Assembly: GCA_027704905.1 (NCBI GenBank)
Contig: CM051004.1
Location: 15,467,108 to 15,531,107, forward strand
DNA from: Muraenolepis orangiensis
Lineage: Eukaryota > Chordata > Actinopteri > Gadiformes > Muraenolepididae
Length of the DNA stretch: 64,000 nucleotides
Direction: 5' to 3'
Shown: positions 12,901 to 30,090 of the stretch, piece after piece
Numbering within the stretch: position 1 is the stretch's first letter
Layout of the letters: each line of letters starts with the position of its first letter
Position numbers and translations under genes: made by a program
Notes under the pieces: generated by a model
Database searches by the model: none
Told to the model about the DNA's origin: nothing
What the model saw: only the letters and a program-made list of their open reading frames with translations

Positions 12901-12960
12901 CTCTCTTAAAAAAATAAAATCAAATAAAAGGAATGATAGAGGTGTGATTGTTTGTTTTGT
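9945..12960 (+). mobile_element. Decayed Ty3/Gypsy-type retrotransposon, gag-pol remnant
   Basis: From 10045 a gag-like start resembles the N-termini of fish Gypsy polyproteins and stops at about 10223. Pol pieces follow in shifting frames. They are reverse transcriptase (ILDEKDGYWQ near 10650; ITDD in place of the usual YVDD near 10850), RNase H (QSDHKPLEII near 11405), an integrase zinc-binding segment (HLAHQGIQRTKA near 11860), an integrase core and a C-terminal tail to about 12890. No protease or intact long terminal repeat was found. Several frameshifts and stops make it inactive. Confidence 0.85.
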
Positions 12961-13159
12961 CATCTGAAATGTGTTCGTAGTATTTGTACTATTTGATTAC
13001 TGTTTACAGTGTACGTGAGTATATATTAATAAGGAAAACATTTGATTGAGATGCTTTATTGATACGTTTTGGATTAACCTGTTACAGTAGAATGATAGTT
13101 GTGATACAATAGTCATGATAAGACATAGCGTTACTACGTATGGATAGACCATGTTTTAG

Positions 13160-13315
13160 TCTAGAGCAGGGGTTCCCAAAGTGGGGGTCGCGAGGGGTCG
13201 CGGGACCCCAGGGGGGGTCGCGAGATGATTCAGAATCCTCTTGATGTGACCAATGAGGTGTTTAAATTTTTTTTTATAATAATGAATTAAATTTTACATT
13301 TTTTTATTATAATTT

Positions 13316-13359
<44 letters not shown>

Positions 13360-13690
13360 GTTAATAATAACGTCTGCATAGATATTTTCCGCTGATTCCA
13401 CAGATTCACGAATTCATTAAAGTATGCGACATTGAACTTTCAGCCTCGACTCCGTATCGGATCATTTACATTACACATTACCGTGGGGGACCGTCTAAAA
13501 CGCTTAACGTGAAAAGGCTTAACGTAACTTAACTTAACTTAACTTAACTTAAAACAGCGATCAATAATCACCAAATGTCTCTGGCATATGTCTTGTCATT
13601 AGCACTTTCACCTGTCAAAATATCTAAACTTAAATACTATTACGAAAGTTATGTGACGTTAAGCCTTTTCTTTATAACGGCATGGATGGA
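13160..13690. repeat. hAT-like terminal fragment, ATT array and dispersed repeat
   Basis: CAGGGGTTCCCAAAGTGGG near 13166 looks like a hAT terminus, but no partner end was found. An ATT array lies at about 13317-13360. At 13486-13680 a block with repeated CTTAA units and CTTAACGTGAAAAGGCTTAA is shared, inverted, with the element at 42060-43338. Confidence 0.5.
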
Positions 13691-13894
13691 GAGTTGGAAG
13701 TATTTATACTAGTTTTAATACTAGATGAAGTCGGAAATCGACCATATTTTCAGAATATGTGGTTTTTTTATTTTGTACGTTTTATTCTCCTAGCCTATGA
13801 GTGAAGTATCCCTTTCACGTCCAGCAAAAGAAGGCGCAGCGGGCGCCTCAAAAGCGAGGCGCACAGCGCGCATTAAACAAGCGCTCAAAACGCA

Positions 13895-14320
13895 TAGTGC
13901 CTATACCGCCCCCTACCGTCCGGTCACCGGTTGCGCAGCATCCGCACAAGGACTACCAGGTTTAAGGGTAGTTTTTATCCACAGGCAGTGCGCCTACTGA
14001 ACTACTAGGAGTGCTGCCACTTTCACTTTCATAACATTGTCATTACCGTTACACTTACATACTTTGCTGGACTTTTTGGGCTCATTACAGTCACTGCACT
14101 GTACTGCACTGTATTCATGATGCTGCTGTACTACTGGCACTTTAAAATGCTTTTGAAAGATTTTTGTAAAAAAAAAACAATAGAAAAACATGTACATATA
14201 ATTTAAGTCACTTTGCTGCTTTTTTTTGATGATTTATTTTATTGTATATATTAATTACATTTGTATGGTGTTGTTTTTGAGATTTATACTGCGGGAGAGA
14301 ATGGGGAGTAAGCGTTCTTA
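13895..14320 (+). mobile_element. 3' end of an L2-like LINE
   Basis: Blocks such as GGACTACCAGGTTTAAGGGT, CTAGGAGTGCTGCCAC and GGGAGAGAATGGGGAGTAAG recur at 35395-35615, 37739-38012 and 63770-64000. At the last site they follow a recognisable reverse transcriptase, so this is a 5'-truncated LINE tail. Confidence 0.75.
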
Positions 14321-14470
14321 TGTACTATGTACCATTGCAAAAAGGCGACTATCACTGCATAAATCACGCGTCTTGTGTGATCGGGGCCATGCAGTAGACA
14401 GTTAAATTCAGTAGACTATCGCAGCTATACAAAGGGCTAACTGTCTATTTCTGTGCTTATAGTGACAACC

Positions 14471-20243
<5,773 letters not shown>

Positions 20244-20835
20244 ACTCTCAGCATACCAGCCACTGTCAGCCCATTTCAGTCCCCTGTGAGGACTGTCTTC
20301 ATCCTGACATTCCCAGAGACTCTGTTGATACATATATAGACATAAATAAATATATGTCTATATATATAATATATAGACATATAATATATATATATGTGGT
20401 GCAAAAATGTCAAATTTCGTAACTTGGGTCCTTTTTTTGATTAGTTATAATCCCAAATAAACATATCCATGTCTGTGTTTAATTTTGACTTGTAGCAATT
20501 AAAGATATATCTACAATAAATTTCTCACTTGTCAAAATGTTAATTCTTGATATCAACAATTAGTTTACTACTTGATAGCTGACATGGCATGCTAAAATAA
20601 ACATCCAAGGTGTGGGTGAAGACTTGCCTACTAGATGTGATGAGACAGAAACATAAGTTGTTCTCATCAAAAATGAACACATTTATCATAACCTATTTCA
20701 GACTCTGATGATTCCACCAGAGAATACCCCCCCCCCCCCCCCCGCCCCCCCTTTCACTCAAGTCAGGGCGAGTGACAGCGACAACAGAGGTTGTGCTGAT
20801 AGGAGTTATGCGATTAAAGGTTGTTCATTCACAAA

Positions 20836-20840
20836 TGTGA

Positions 20841-20896
<56 letters not shown>

Positions 20897-20905
20897 TCAC
20901 ATTAT
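20836..20905. repeat. (TA)n palindrome bounded by ATGTGATGCAT
   Basis: AATGTGATGCATAT, a long TA run, then ATATGCATCACATT: a near-perfect inverted repeat about 65 bp long. The duplicated locus at 58878-58910 has the same arms with a short core. Confidence 0.9.
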
Positions 20906-20967
20906 CACATATCACATATAGGTCCCGAAGAGCTCCCTTTGTGCTCCCACACATTGAGAGAGGTACT

Positions 20968-21143
20968 TACGGTAACGGTATGCCAGGAGATGGAACAACA
21001 ACAACAACAACAACAACAACAGCAAAACAGCTGTTTGACCGCTTCCTTGTTGCGGACAATAATAACATTAAAATACGTTGTTTTAACACAACATAACCAA
21101 ATCGTCACCATTCTGGCTCTGAATAATTTTAAATTGCAGTGCG
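20968..21143 (-). repeat. Inverted copy of the dispersed repeat at 9474-9660
   Basis: It matches the reverse complement of 9474-9660 across the AAC/GTT core and both flanks, for example ACAACATAACCAAATCG and TATGCCAGGAGATGGAAC. Confidence 0.9.
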
Positions 21144-21436
21144 TGTGTGCGTGTGTGTGTGTGTGTTAGTGATGTGTCGGTCGCGAACGAGCCGACTCTT
21201 TTTAGTGAACGACGGGAGCCGGCTCGCACCCGCGAACGAGCCGTTATTTTATTTTTTTACGGGTGCTCCGCGTACATGCAGTGACTGAATGTCACTGTCA
21301 TGACTGCATGTCATGCTGTGCATCACGTGAGGATAGATAAGGAGGGAGGGGCGGCGTGTGCTCAGTGCTGATTGCTGAACAGATGGAAGGGTGACACTTC
21401 ACACGGTGAAGTGTCAGTTTGCGTCGCGCAAATAAG

Positions 21437-21730
21437 ATGAGTGAAAGTAGGAAAAGAAGCAGCATTTGGCTGCATTTTAACAATTGTGCAAACACAAAGG
21501 CAGAATGCAGAATTTGCAACATGAAGCTCTCATATAGAGCAGGGTCCACAAACCACCTCCACAGGCACTTGAGAACTGTGCATCCAACAGTTCAGTTGGA
21601 AGAAAAAAGGCAGGTCAGACTGCCTGCTTCTGCTTCTGTGTGTCTACTCCACCTGTTGTTGCTGCAGCTACAGGATCTACCCCCCATGCATCAGGTACCC
21701 AAACACCAACAGCTACACAGACCTCAATAA
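21437..21730 (+). pseudogene. BED-type zinc-finger fragment of a hAT transposase
   Basis: The frame starts MSESRKRSSIWLHF and carries a BED finger: ECRICNMKL followed by STNHLHRHLRTVH, giving C-x2-C and H-x4-H ligands. BED fingers sit at the N-terminus of many hAT transposases and bind the transposon ends. The catalytic part is missing. A parallel broken copy lies at about 60061-60340 on the minus strand. Confidence 0.8.
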
Positions 21731-22573
21731 GCCAATTTATATGCAATGAATGGCAAAGGCAATGAATGACCCCAGCTATAGATAGAACATAGTGGATGAA
21801 GAATTGGCCAAAATGATTGCAAGTGATTTCCAACCATTTTCCATTGTGGAGGACAAGGGATTCCAAAGCTTCACACAGGCTCTCAATCCAATGTATGTTC
21901 CTCCAAGCAGGAAAACACTATCAAAAAATCATACCGAGACTGTATGATAGAGCAGGGGTTCTTAAACTTTTTGTTTCTGCGGACCACTATTTATCATCAA
22001 GGATTTTCGCGGACCACCTCATATGCAAACCGTAAAAATAAGTACATATAAACGTAGTGTTAAAACGCAGATATTTTTTTATAGTTAATTATAGACAATC
22101 AAAAGTAAATTGAAGCCTATCTGATACTTTTGTTGCACGTGTGACCGGTGTCTGTCTGCGTTGTGTATGTTTCTCAAAGAGGACGGTGGACAACTTCTTT
22201 TTTTCTTTTGGTCCTTGACCATATATTCAAGTCTGCATCCACTCATAGAACACAACAGCTGCATCAGTGAACATGAACTGCAGCTTCAGCTCTTTCAACA
22301 TCCGATTGTATCCGTGTACAATAAGGAAATAATAAATAAAATAACAGATTTTGTGCAATTATAGGCTAATTAAACTCAAAACAACCATGTTACACACGCA
22401 CAGCAAGTCCAGTGGAAACAAATAATCTTATCAATCACACTGAATATAAAGTAAATTAACATAAACGTGTGTAATAAGGAAATAATAAATAAAATGATTT
22501 TGTGCAATTATAGGCTAATTAAGCTCAAAACAACGCACACGCACAGCAAGTCCAAGCTAATCTTATCACTCAG

Positions 22574-24264
22574 CTAATGAGATGGATGATGTTGCTTTGC
22601 AGACGTCAACATCTGGATGTCAGGTTCCAGCGATGACAGCTTCAATCTGAGATCTGGTTCAATGTTAAGTCTGTGCAAGTGCTCCCTGACATCATTTTTC
22701 ACATTATTTGGAAGCTGCATTTCCGCGGTGTCCAAAAAATCGGATTGCAAACAAGTCATAGTTTGACTGCTCCAGGCGCCTGGCCCACATCTCCATCTTC
22801 TTGATTGTAGCTTCAACTTTGTCTTGCACGTGAAAAAGTGTCACTGACTTCCCCTGAAGACTCCGATTGAGTCCATTCAAATGCTCAAAAATATCTGCCA
22901 GGTATGCCAACTTGGCAAGCCACGGGGCATCACTGAAGCGATCTGAAAGTTCAAATTTTGAGTCAAGTAAAAACATTCTCACTTCATCGCGCAACTCGTA
23001 GAGCCGCGCAAGAACCTTTCCTCTCGATAGCCACCGGACCTCGGTGTGCACAAGTAATTGCCGGTGATCACATCTCATCGCATAAAACGGCAAACAACCG
23101 GGCATTCAGTGGACGGGCCTTGATATAATTGACCGTTCGTACTGCTTCATCCAGAACAGTTTTGAGATCAGGAGGCATTTTTTGGGCTGCGAGAGCCTCC
23201 CTGTGGATGCTGCAGTGGATTGATTTAGTTTGTGGAGCCACTGCTTGTACACGTTTAACAAGCCCACTGTGTCGGCCTAACATGGCTGCTGCCCCGTCTG
23301 TGCTAATGCCCACGCATTTTGACCAATCAATCCTATGTTCCGCTATGAAACTGTTCAACATGTCAAAAAGTGCCTCTGCAGTTGTGCGTGTTGGCAAACA
23401 TTTACAAAAGAGAAAGTCCTCCTCTATTTCTCCGTTGTGTTCATACCTTACGTATGAGAGCAGGTTGGCAAGGTTATCTATTTCAGTTGATTCATCCAAC
23501 TGTAGTGCAAAAAATCGACTGGCTTTTATCCGCGCTATTAGCTGGTCATTCACATTGCTGGCCATTTCCTCAATTCTGCGCTGTACGGTGCTGTCTGACA
23601 ATGGAATCAAGTCCATTTGCTTGCATGCCTTTTCACCCAGCATAACACCCACCGCCACCATTGATGGCAGCACCACCTCCTCACCGAGTGTATGCGCTTT
23701 CCCATTTTTTGCGATAATTCTTGACAATCTGTATGAGACTTCCACTGCTTTAGCATTGTTGCTAACTGTAGATGTGGATTCCATGATGTTCTTGCTACTG
23801 TGAAATTCTTGGAGCTTGTTTTTAAAAAACTCAACTGGCTTGGACTTCAACTCTCCATGCTTTGTCTCAAGGTGACGCGAAGATTAGCTGGTTTTAGGCT
23901 CTCGTTAGCCAGTGTCTCGTAGCACAGAACGCATAATGGCAAAAGCTCATCTTCGGTGCCTGTGTATGTAAATCCCAGTTCTAAGTATTTCACATTGTAT
24001 TTTCGCTTAATCTTCACTTTCTTTGTTTTTTTTTCGCGGAATCTGGCTTGTAGATGCCTACGACTCACTCTCATGATCTTCATTAACGTTAACATCTTTT
24101 CTCTTCAGACCACCTGATGCTAGCCACCGATCCATGTTTGTGGTTTTGCACGCACACGTGGGAAGATGAGAGCTCTCACTTGCACTCTGCTCTTCCGCAG
24201 CGCAGCCCCCCCTCCCTCCGGCTGAAATTATGAATGTAAGGCCTATATTAATCATAAGTAACAC
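22574..24264 (-). pseudogene. hAT transposase, ZBED5/EPM2AIP1-like, frameshifted
   Basis: Read on the minus strand, the pieces run from an N-terminal MDRWLASGGLKRKD (about 24140) through CVLCYETLANESLKPANL (about 23900), then a long open segment (23068-23850). That segment has FFALQLDESTEI, the conserved first acidic region, and CVGISTDGAAAMLG, the second. It continues HTEVRWLSRGKVLARLYEL (about 23000) to about 22574. At least two frameshifts separate the parts. The order and motifs match the hAT family common in fish and domesticated in mammals as ZBED5-like genes. It cannot make an active enzyme. Confidence 0.88.
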
Positions 24265-24517
24265 GGCAGGGTCCGTGAGAGTTTGTTTTCATCTGATTTC
24301 AAATAAACAAAGTCATGGCTTTCAGAATATTCAACTTGTTTCGGCAAATTCAGATGATAAATACAACTTTGAAGCTTGTAACGGAATAATTACAAGCAGA
24401 AAACGGTGTTTCAACAGCCGGTGTTTCTCGTGTGTTTTCCCCGGGAAACAAACACAATACACACAAACGCAAAAAAATACACAAACGCACACACACAGTC
24501 ATTATATAATGTGACAT

Positions 24518-24635
<118 letters not shown>

Positions 24636-24820
24636 CTTTCAAAATCTATTTAAAACTCATAACAAACTAACTAAATTCCCAAAGTTGTCCTGAAATGTAC
24701 TTATTAAATAAACGAAACGAAAAATATAGCCTACTTATGCAAACAATATTCTGATTATACAAGCATGGCGAATAAACGGATCTTGTATGCACACCGCTTC
24801 GGCATTATTCCTGGCGCGCG

Positions 24821-24967
<147 letters not shown>

Positions 24968-25607
24968 TGCTGCCCCTCACACACACAGGCTTCAAATCAA
25001 GTTGCATAAATGCTTGAGCTACGTCATTGCAAATAAGTAGACAGCGCTGCTTCTCTCCCACACACACGGCGCTGCCCCTCACACACAGGCTGTTTTCGTC
25101 ATTTTTAACAAATACACACTTGCAACTGATAACACTGGCAATGCTTTTATATGTATTACTATTCAAATATATTCGATGGAGCAAGTCACATATGATGTGG
25201 TCTCCGAAAATCCTTGATAGTAAAAAGTGGATTTTATTCAGCTTTTTTCCACGGACCACCTGCAGTACCTCCGCGGACCACAGTTTGAGAACCGCTGGTT
25301 TAGGGGGGGCGGCGCCCCATCGCCCCCTATGGGCCAGCCACCACTGTTTCACTCATCTTATTTGCGCGACGCAAACTGACACCCCTCCCTCTGTTCAGCT
25401 ATCAGCACTGAGCACACGCCGCCCCTCCCTCCTTATCTATCCTCACGTGATGCACAGCATGACATGCAGTCATGACAGTGACATTCAGTCACTGCATGTA
25501 CGCGGAGCACCCGTAAAACAATTAATAACGGCTCGTTCGCGGGTGCGAGCCGGCTCCCGTCGTTCACTAAAAAGAGCCGGCTCTTTTTCGCGACCGACAC
25601 ATCACTA

Positions 25608-26225
25608 CTTCGCGCCCGATACCCCCGGTACAGACTCCTCCCCCTGTCCCGGACTACCCGCCGGTCAACTGCCTGCCGGTACTCCGCGGATCGTCCTCCC
25701 CGTATACCCAGTGGCGTAGCTTAGGAGGCCCCCACCCCCACTGTAGGCTATCCTCTTAGATTTCGTAACGGGACCAGGGCGCAGAGCCCTGTTCCCGTGT
25801 GTGTGTGTGTCCCGACTTCACGATTGCGACAACCCCCCCCCCCCCCGTTGGACTTCACGATTGCGACAACCCCCCCCCCCCCCCCCGTTGGACTTCACGA
25901 TCGCGACAACACCGTACAACAGTGTACACATGAGTTCCTACTGACCTATACTGTTTACAAAAGATGCCTGAAAAAATAAACATTTAAAAAAGTGGCCGCG
26001 ATGTCTATCCCATGTCACTCTTATTATTGATTATTGATATTATTGATTTAGGGGAGGGGGCGGGGCCCCATGGTCCGACCTGCGGGGGAGCCCCGAAATA
26101 TTGCCCAACGCCACTGCGTATACCCTTGTGTTGTGTGTGTTCCCGGAAAATAAAGCCGTCTCGTATCACTCCTGTTGTCGTCGTCTGCGTTCGGGGTCCA
26201 ACCCTCTCCTCCTCTCGTGAGAGAG
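25608..26225 (+). mobile_element. LTR fragment of the 46549-48434 family, interrupted
   Basis: CGGTACTCCGCGGATCGTC, a CCCGTATACCC block and, after the insertion, AATAAAGCCGT and TTCGGGGTCCAACCC match the 3' LTR at 48020-48434. A 408-bp element at 25709-26116 splits it. Confidence 0.8.
25709..26116. mobile_element. Short non-autonomous hAT-type element in the LTR
   Basis: Ends are CAGTGGCGTAGC and CCAACGCCACTG. A perfect 8-bp duplication CGTATACC flanks it (25701-25708 and 26117-26124), as expected for hAT. Inside, a unit with poly-C of 14-17 and GTTGGACTTCACGAT repeats (about 25815-25905). Confidence 0.92.
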
Positions 26226-26492
26226 TGTTCATATATGTGTGTGTGTATTTATATAAATGTGTGTGTGTATTTATTTAAAGGTGTGTGTGTATTTATATAA
26301 AGGTGTGTGTGTGTGTTTATATAAATGTGTGTATGTATTTATATAAATGTGTGTGTGTCTGAGAAATGGTTTAAATTATTTTAAATCGGTTCTATCAGAT
26401 TTAGTGTGTTGCTAAATCTCCGTTCTGTGATCGCTTGGTTCAGAGAACCAGGATGGGTGTGGGGCCACGAGATTACATAACTTCTTCAAAGC

Positions 26493-26503
26493 GAAAGCGA
26501 AAC
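26493..26503 (+). promoter_or_regulatory. Candidate ISRE/IRF element upstream of the NLR gene
   Basis: GAAAGCGAAAC fits the interferon-stimulated response consensus GAAANNGAAAC, preceded by AAAGC. It lies about 140 bases before a strong splice donor at 26642/26643, which suits a proximal promoter followed by a short non-coding exon. Confidence 0.65.
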
Positions 26504-26514
26504 GAACTAATGCG

Positions 26515-26642
26515 GAAGCCAGGCAGCCTTTGTGGAGAAAGTTACTCTCTAGTGAAGCAACGCGGAAAGAGACAGTTCCACTCTTTGTGAAGAAAAGGAG
26601 AACAAACCTTTTCAAACTAAACTAACGAAACAGCGTTATAAG
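26515..26642 (+). other. Predicted 5' untranslated exon of the NLR gene
   Basis: It ends ATAAG|GTGAGT at 26642, a consensus donor. The coding exon starting at 28107 has a matching acceptor (CTGCTCAG|GTCTCC) with the ATG 14 bases later. The transcription start is not determined; the left edge is a guess placed just after the ISRE-like site. Confidence 0.45.
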
Positions 26643-26855
26643 GTGAGTAGTGAGTGTTGACCAAGGGGTTAAAGAGTCATTCGCTACAGTCATTGTTATG
26701 CACCAGGGAGCCTGTTCCACCTGGCTTGATTTGTTCTAAAATACATTTACCATTGTTAAGTAAATGTAGTATTATATGTATATTATATGTATATATGTAC
26801 AGACATCTTTAACATACGGTTCAACAAACCTATCTCGAATGAAGCTTTGATTAGG

Positions 26856-26858
<3 letters not shown>

Positions 26859-26936
<78 letters not shown>

Positions 26937-26938
26937 GT
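26859..26938 (+). repeat. (TG)n microsatellite in NLR intron 1
   Basis: About 80 bp of near-perfect TG. Confidence 0.97.
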
Positions 26939-27299
26939 GAGTCATCTGTGGTGGATTCACTGCCCCCTAGTGGTGCTTATTAAGCAGCCTCATATCTTAA
27001 GACATAGGAATTTGACACGGGTCCGGAGCAACACAGTAACGTGCAAAACAAAACAGTACAGACAAGGCATAATAAGTCCAGTGCAAATTTAGCATTTTAA
27101 AATATAAGTCTAAATATAAATATAAATATAGATATAGATATAAATATTGGTGTGTATGAGTGTATGTGTGGGGTGTATGAGGGCTGGGGTCCAGTGGGGG
27201 GGGGGGGGGGGTCTTCAGAGGGTTAGAGGTGCAGAGAGACTGGGGCCTGGGTGAGAGGGGTCCAGACAAAACAGAACAAGACAAAAACAATACAAGGCA

Positions 27300-27940
27300 A
27301 AACTATATGTATTTAGGAGCAGGAAGGGGTCATTACGGAGCAGGTAGGAGTCAGAGGTCATTAAAGAGCTGGTAGGGATCTGGGGTCATTAAAGAGCAGG
27401 TAGGTGTTAAAGATAATTAAGGAGCAGGTAGGGATCAGGGGGTATTAAACAGCTGGTAGGTGTTAGAGGTCATTAAGGAGAAGGTATATTATTATTATTA
27501 TTATTATTAAGGAGCAGATAGGGGTCAAGGGTCATTAAGGAGCAGGTAGGGATCAGGGGGTATTAAAGAGCTGGTAGGTGTTAGAGGTCATTAAGGAGAA
27601 GGTAGGGGTTAGAGGTCATTAAGGACCTTTACCTCACTAACCCCACATCCTGCTTGGTTTGTATAGTCCTCAGGGTTAACCTGAAGTGACTCACTAACCC
27701 CACATCCTGCTGTTAGTAAAGACCTCAGGGTTAACCTGAAGTGACTCACTAACCCCACATCCTGCTTGGTAGTATAGTCCTCAGGGTTAACCTGAAGTGA
27801 CTCACTAACCCCACATCCTGCTTGGTAGTATAGTCCTCAGGGTTAACCTGAAGTGACTCACTAACCCCACATCCTGCTTGGTAGTATAGTCCTCAGGGTT
27901 AACCTGAAGTGACTCACTAACCCCACATCCTGCTTGGTAG
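27300..27940 (+). repeat. Two minisatellites in NLR intron 1
   Basis: 27300-27630 has irregular copies of GGAGCAGGTAGGGGTCATTA-type units. 27640-27940 has about five 56-bp units with CTCAGGGTTAACCTGAAG and CCCCACATCCTGC; TGACTCA occurs once per unit, starting at 27687, 27742, 27798, 27854 and 27910. Confidence 0.9.
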
Positions 27941-28120
27941 TATCCTTGGGGAAGCAGCATGTGAGGCTCACAGCAGGAGTCACCGTGATAACTGAACTGA
28001 GATCAGTCTAAGCTTGGTATCTGAAACTGAAGATTCTGCTATTCCCTGAATTCTGTCTTAACATCTCCGGTTAACCTGCCAATCCAGCTTCTTGATATCT
28101 GCTCAGGTCTCCGGTCTACT

Positions 28121-28409
28121 ATGAGTGAGGAGGGAAAGGAGGGGAATCCTACCTCTAAAAGAAAAAAAGGTCTTTCTGCGGAAGATGGGGATCCGTCTAA
28201 TAAGAAGAGGTGAGTGTTGATCAGATTATAACAATTCAGCGTCTATAGAACATCCATAAATCATGGCTCTTGTTACAGGAGGATACAGGAGAGAGCAGAC
28301 TCCCCTGGACCCAGCTGTGTCTCCATGAAGAGTGACCAGTCTATGGATATACCTTATACCTTTAAAGATGGACGCCCCTCCAGAGAGGAGAGGTAGGAGT
28401 TTCAAACAG

Positions 28410-28473
<64 letters not shown>

Positions 28474-29079
28474 TTAGTGAAAATAAGTGAATGTCCAGAT
28501 GTAGTTTATAAACTTGTGTTCAAATGTATTCACACTTGAACTCAATGACTGCCTGGTTTATATCTGTTCAGCCGGTGATCTCAGGTAACACACTGTCATC
28601 TCTTTCTCCACCTCTAGAGGGAGCACTGACTCACACACTGTCATCTCTTTCTCCACCTCTAGAGGGAGCCCTGACTCACACGCTGTCATCTCTTTCTCCA
28701 CCTCTAGAGAGAGCACTGACTCACAAAATGTCATCCCTTTCTTTACCTCTAGAGGTGGAGAAAGTTATTGTATAATATTGTCCATTTACAACGTCCATGG
28801 TGCATTGTGTGTCACGCGTGAGTGAGAGAAGGTGAGAAGAGGATCTCTAAGTGTCTGTGACTGTGGTCCATCTCAGAGCTCAGCAGTGATGTATCAGGAC
28901 ACCATCGTTAGTGTCAGTAAATGCTGTTTGTGTGTTGTGTTGAAGCCCAGGGCAGAAGGAGAGAGCAGACTCCCCTGGACCCAGCTGTGTCTCCATGAAG
29001 AGTGACCAGTCTATGCATATACCTAATACCTTTAAAGATGGACGCCCCTCCAGAGAGGAGAGGTAGGAGTTTCAAACAG

Positions 29080-29159
<80 letters not shown>

Positions 29160-30019
29160 TATGTGTGTTAGTGAAAATAAGTGAATGTCCAGATGTAGTT
29201 TATAAACTTGTGTGAAAATGTATTCACACTTGAACTCAATGACTACCTGGTTTATATCTGTTCAGCCGGTGATCTCAGGTAACACACTGTCATCTCTTTC
29301 TCCACCTCTAGAGGGAGCACTGACTCACACACTGTCATCTCTTTCTCCACCTCTAGAGGGAGCACTGACTCACACACTGTCATCTCTTTCTCCATCTGTA
29401 GAGGGAGCCCTGACTCACACACTGTCATCTCTTTCTCCACCTCTAGAGGGAGCCCTGACTCACACATTGTCATCTCTTTCTCCACCTCTAGAGGGAGCCC
29501 TGACTCACAGACTGTCATCTCTTTCTCCACCTCTAGAGGGAGCCCTGACTCACACATTGTCATCTCTTTCTCCACCTCTAGAGGGAGCCCTGACTCACAG
29601 ACTGTCATCTCTTTCTCCACCTCTAGAGGAAGCCCTGACTCACAAAATGTCATCCCTTTCTTTACCTCTAGAGGTGGAGAAAGTTATTGTATAATATTGT
29701 CCATTTACAATGTCCATGGTGCATTGTGCGTCACGCGTGAGTGAGAGAAGGTGAGAAGAGGATCTCTAAGTGTCTGTGACTGTGGTCCATCTCAGAGCTC
29801 AGCAGTGATGTATCAGGACACCATCGTTAGTGTCAGTAAAAGCTGTTTGTGTGTTGTGTTGAAGCCCAGGGCAGAAGGAGAGAGCAGACTCCCCTGGACC
29901 CAGCTGTGTCTCCATGAAGAGTGACCAGTCTATGCATATACCTAATACCTTTAAAGATGGATGCCCCTCCAGAGAGGAGAGGTAGGAGTTTCAAACAGAC
30001 TGTGTGTGTGTGTGTGTGT

Positions 30020-30090
<71 letters not shown>

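Larger units (their letters stand above)
9911..14387. mobile_element. Small inverted-repeat element split by a 4.4-kb insertion complex
   Basis: The left end GCCCCATCACACA (9911-9923) and right end TGTGTGATCGGGGC (14374-14387) are inverted repeats. The intact counterpart at 51882-51980 is only 99 bp. Here its middle is interrupted by a Gypsy remnant, other repeats and a LINE tail. Confidence 0.8.

Noticed and set aside
23129..23803. 224-codon plus-strand frame
   Set aside because: Antisense shadow of the hAT transposase, which has recognisable conserved motifs on the minus strand.
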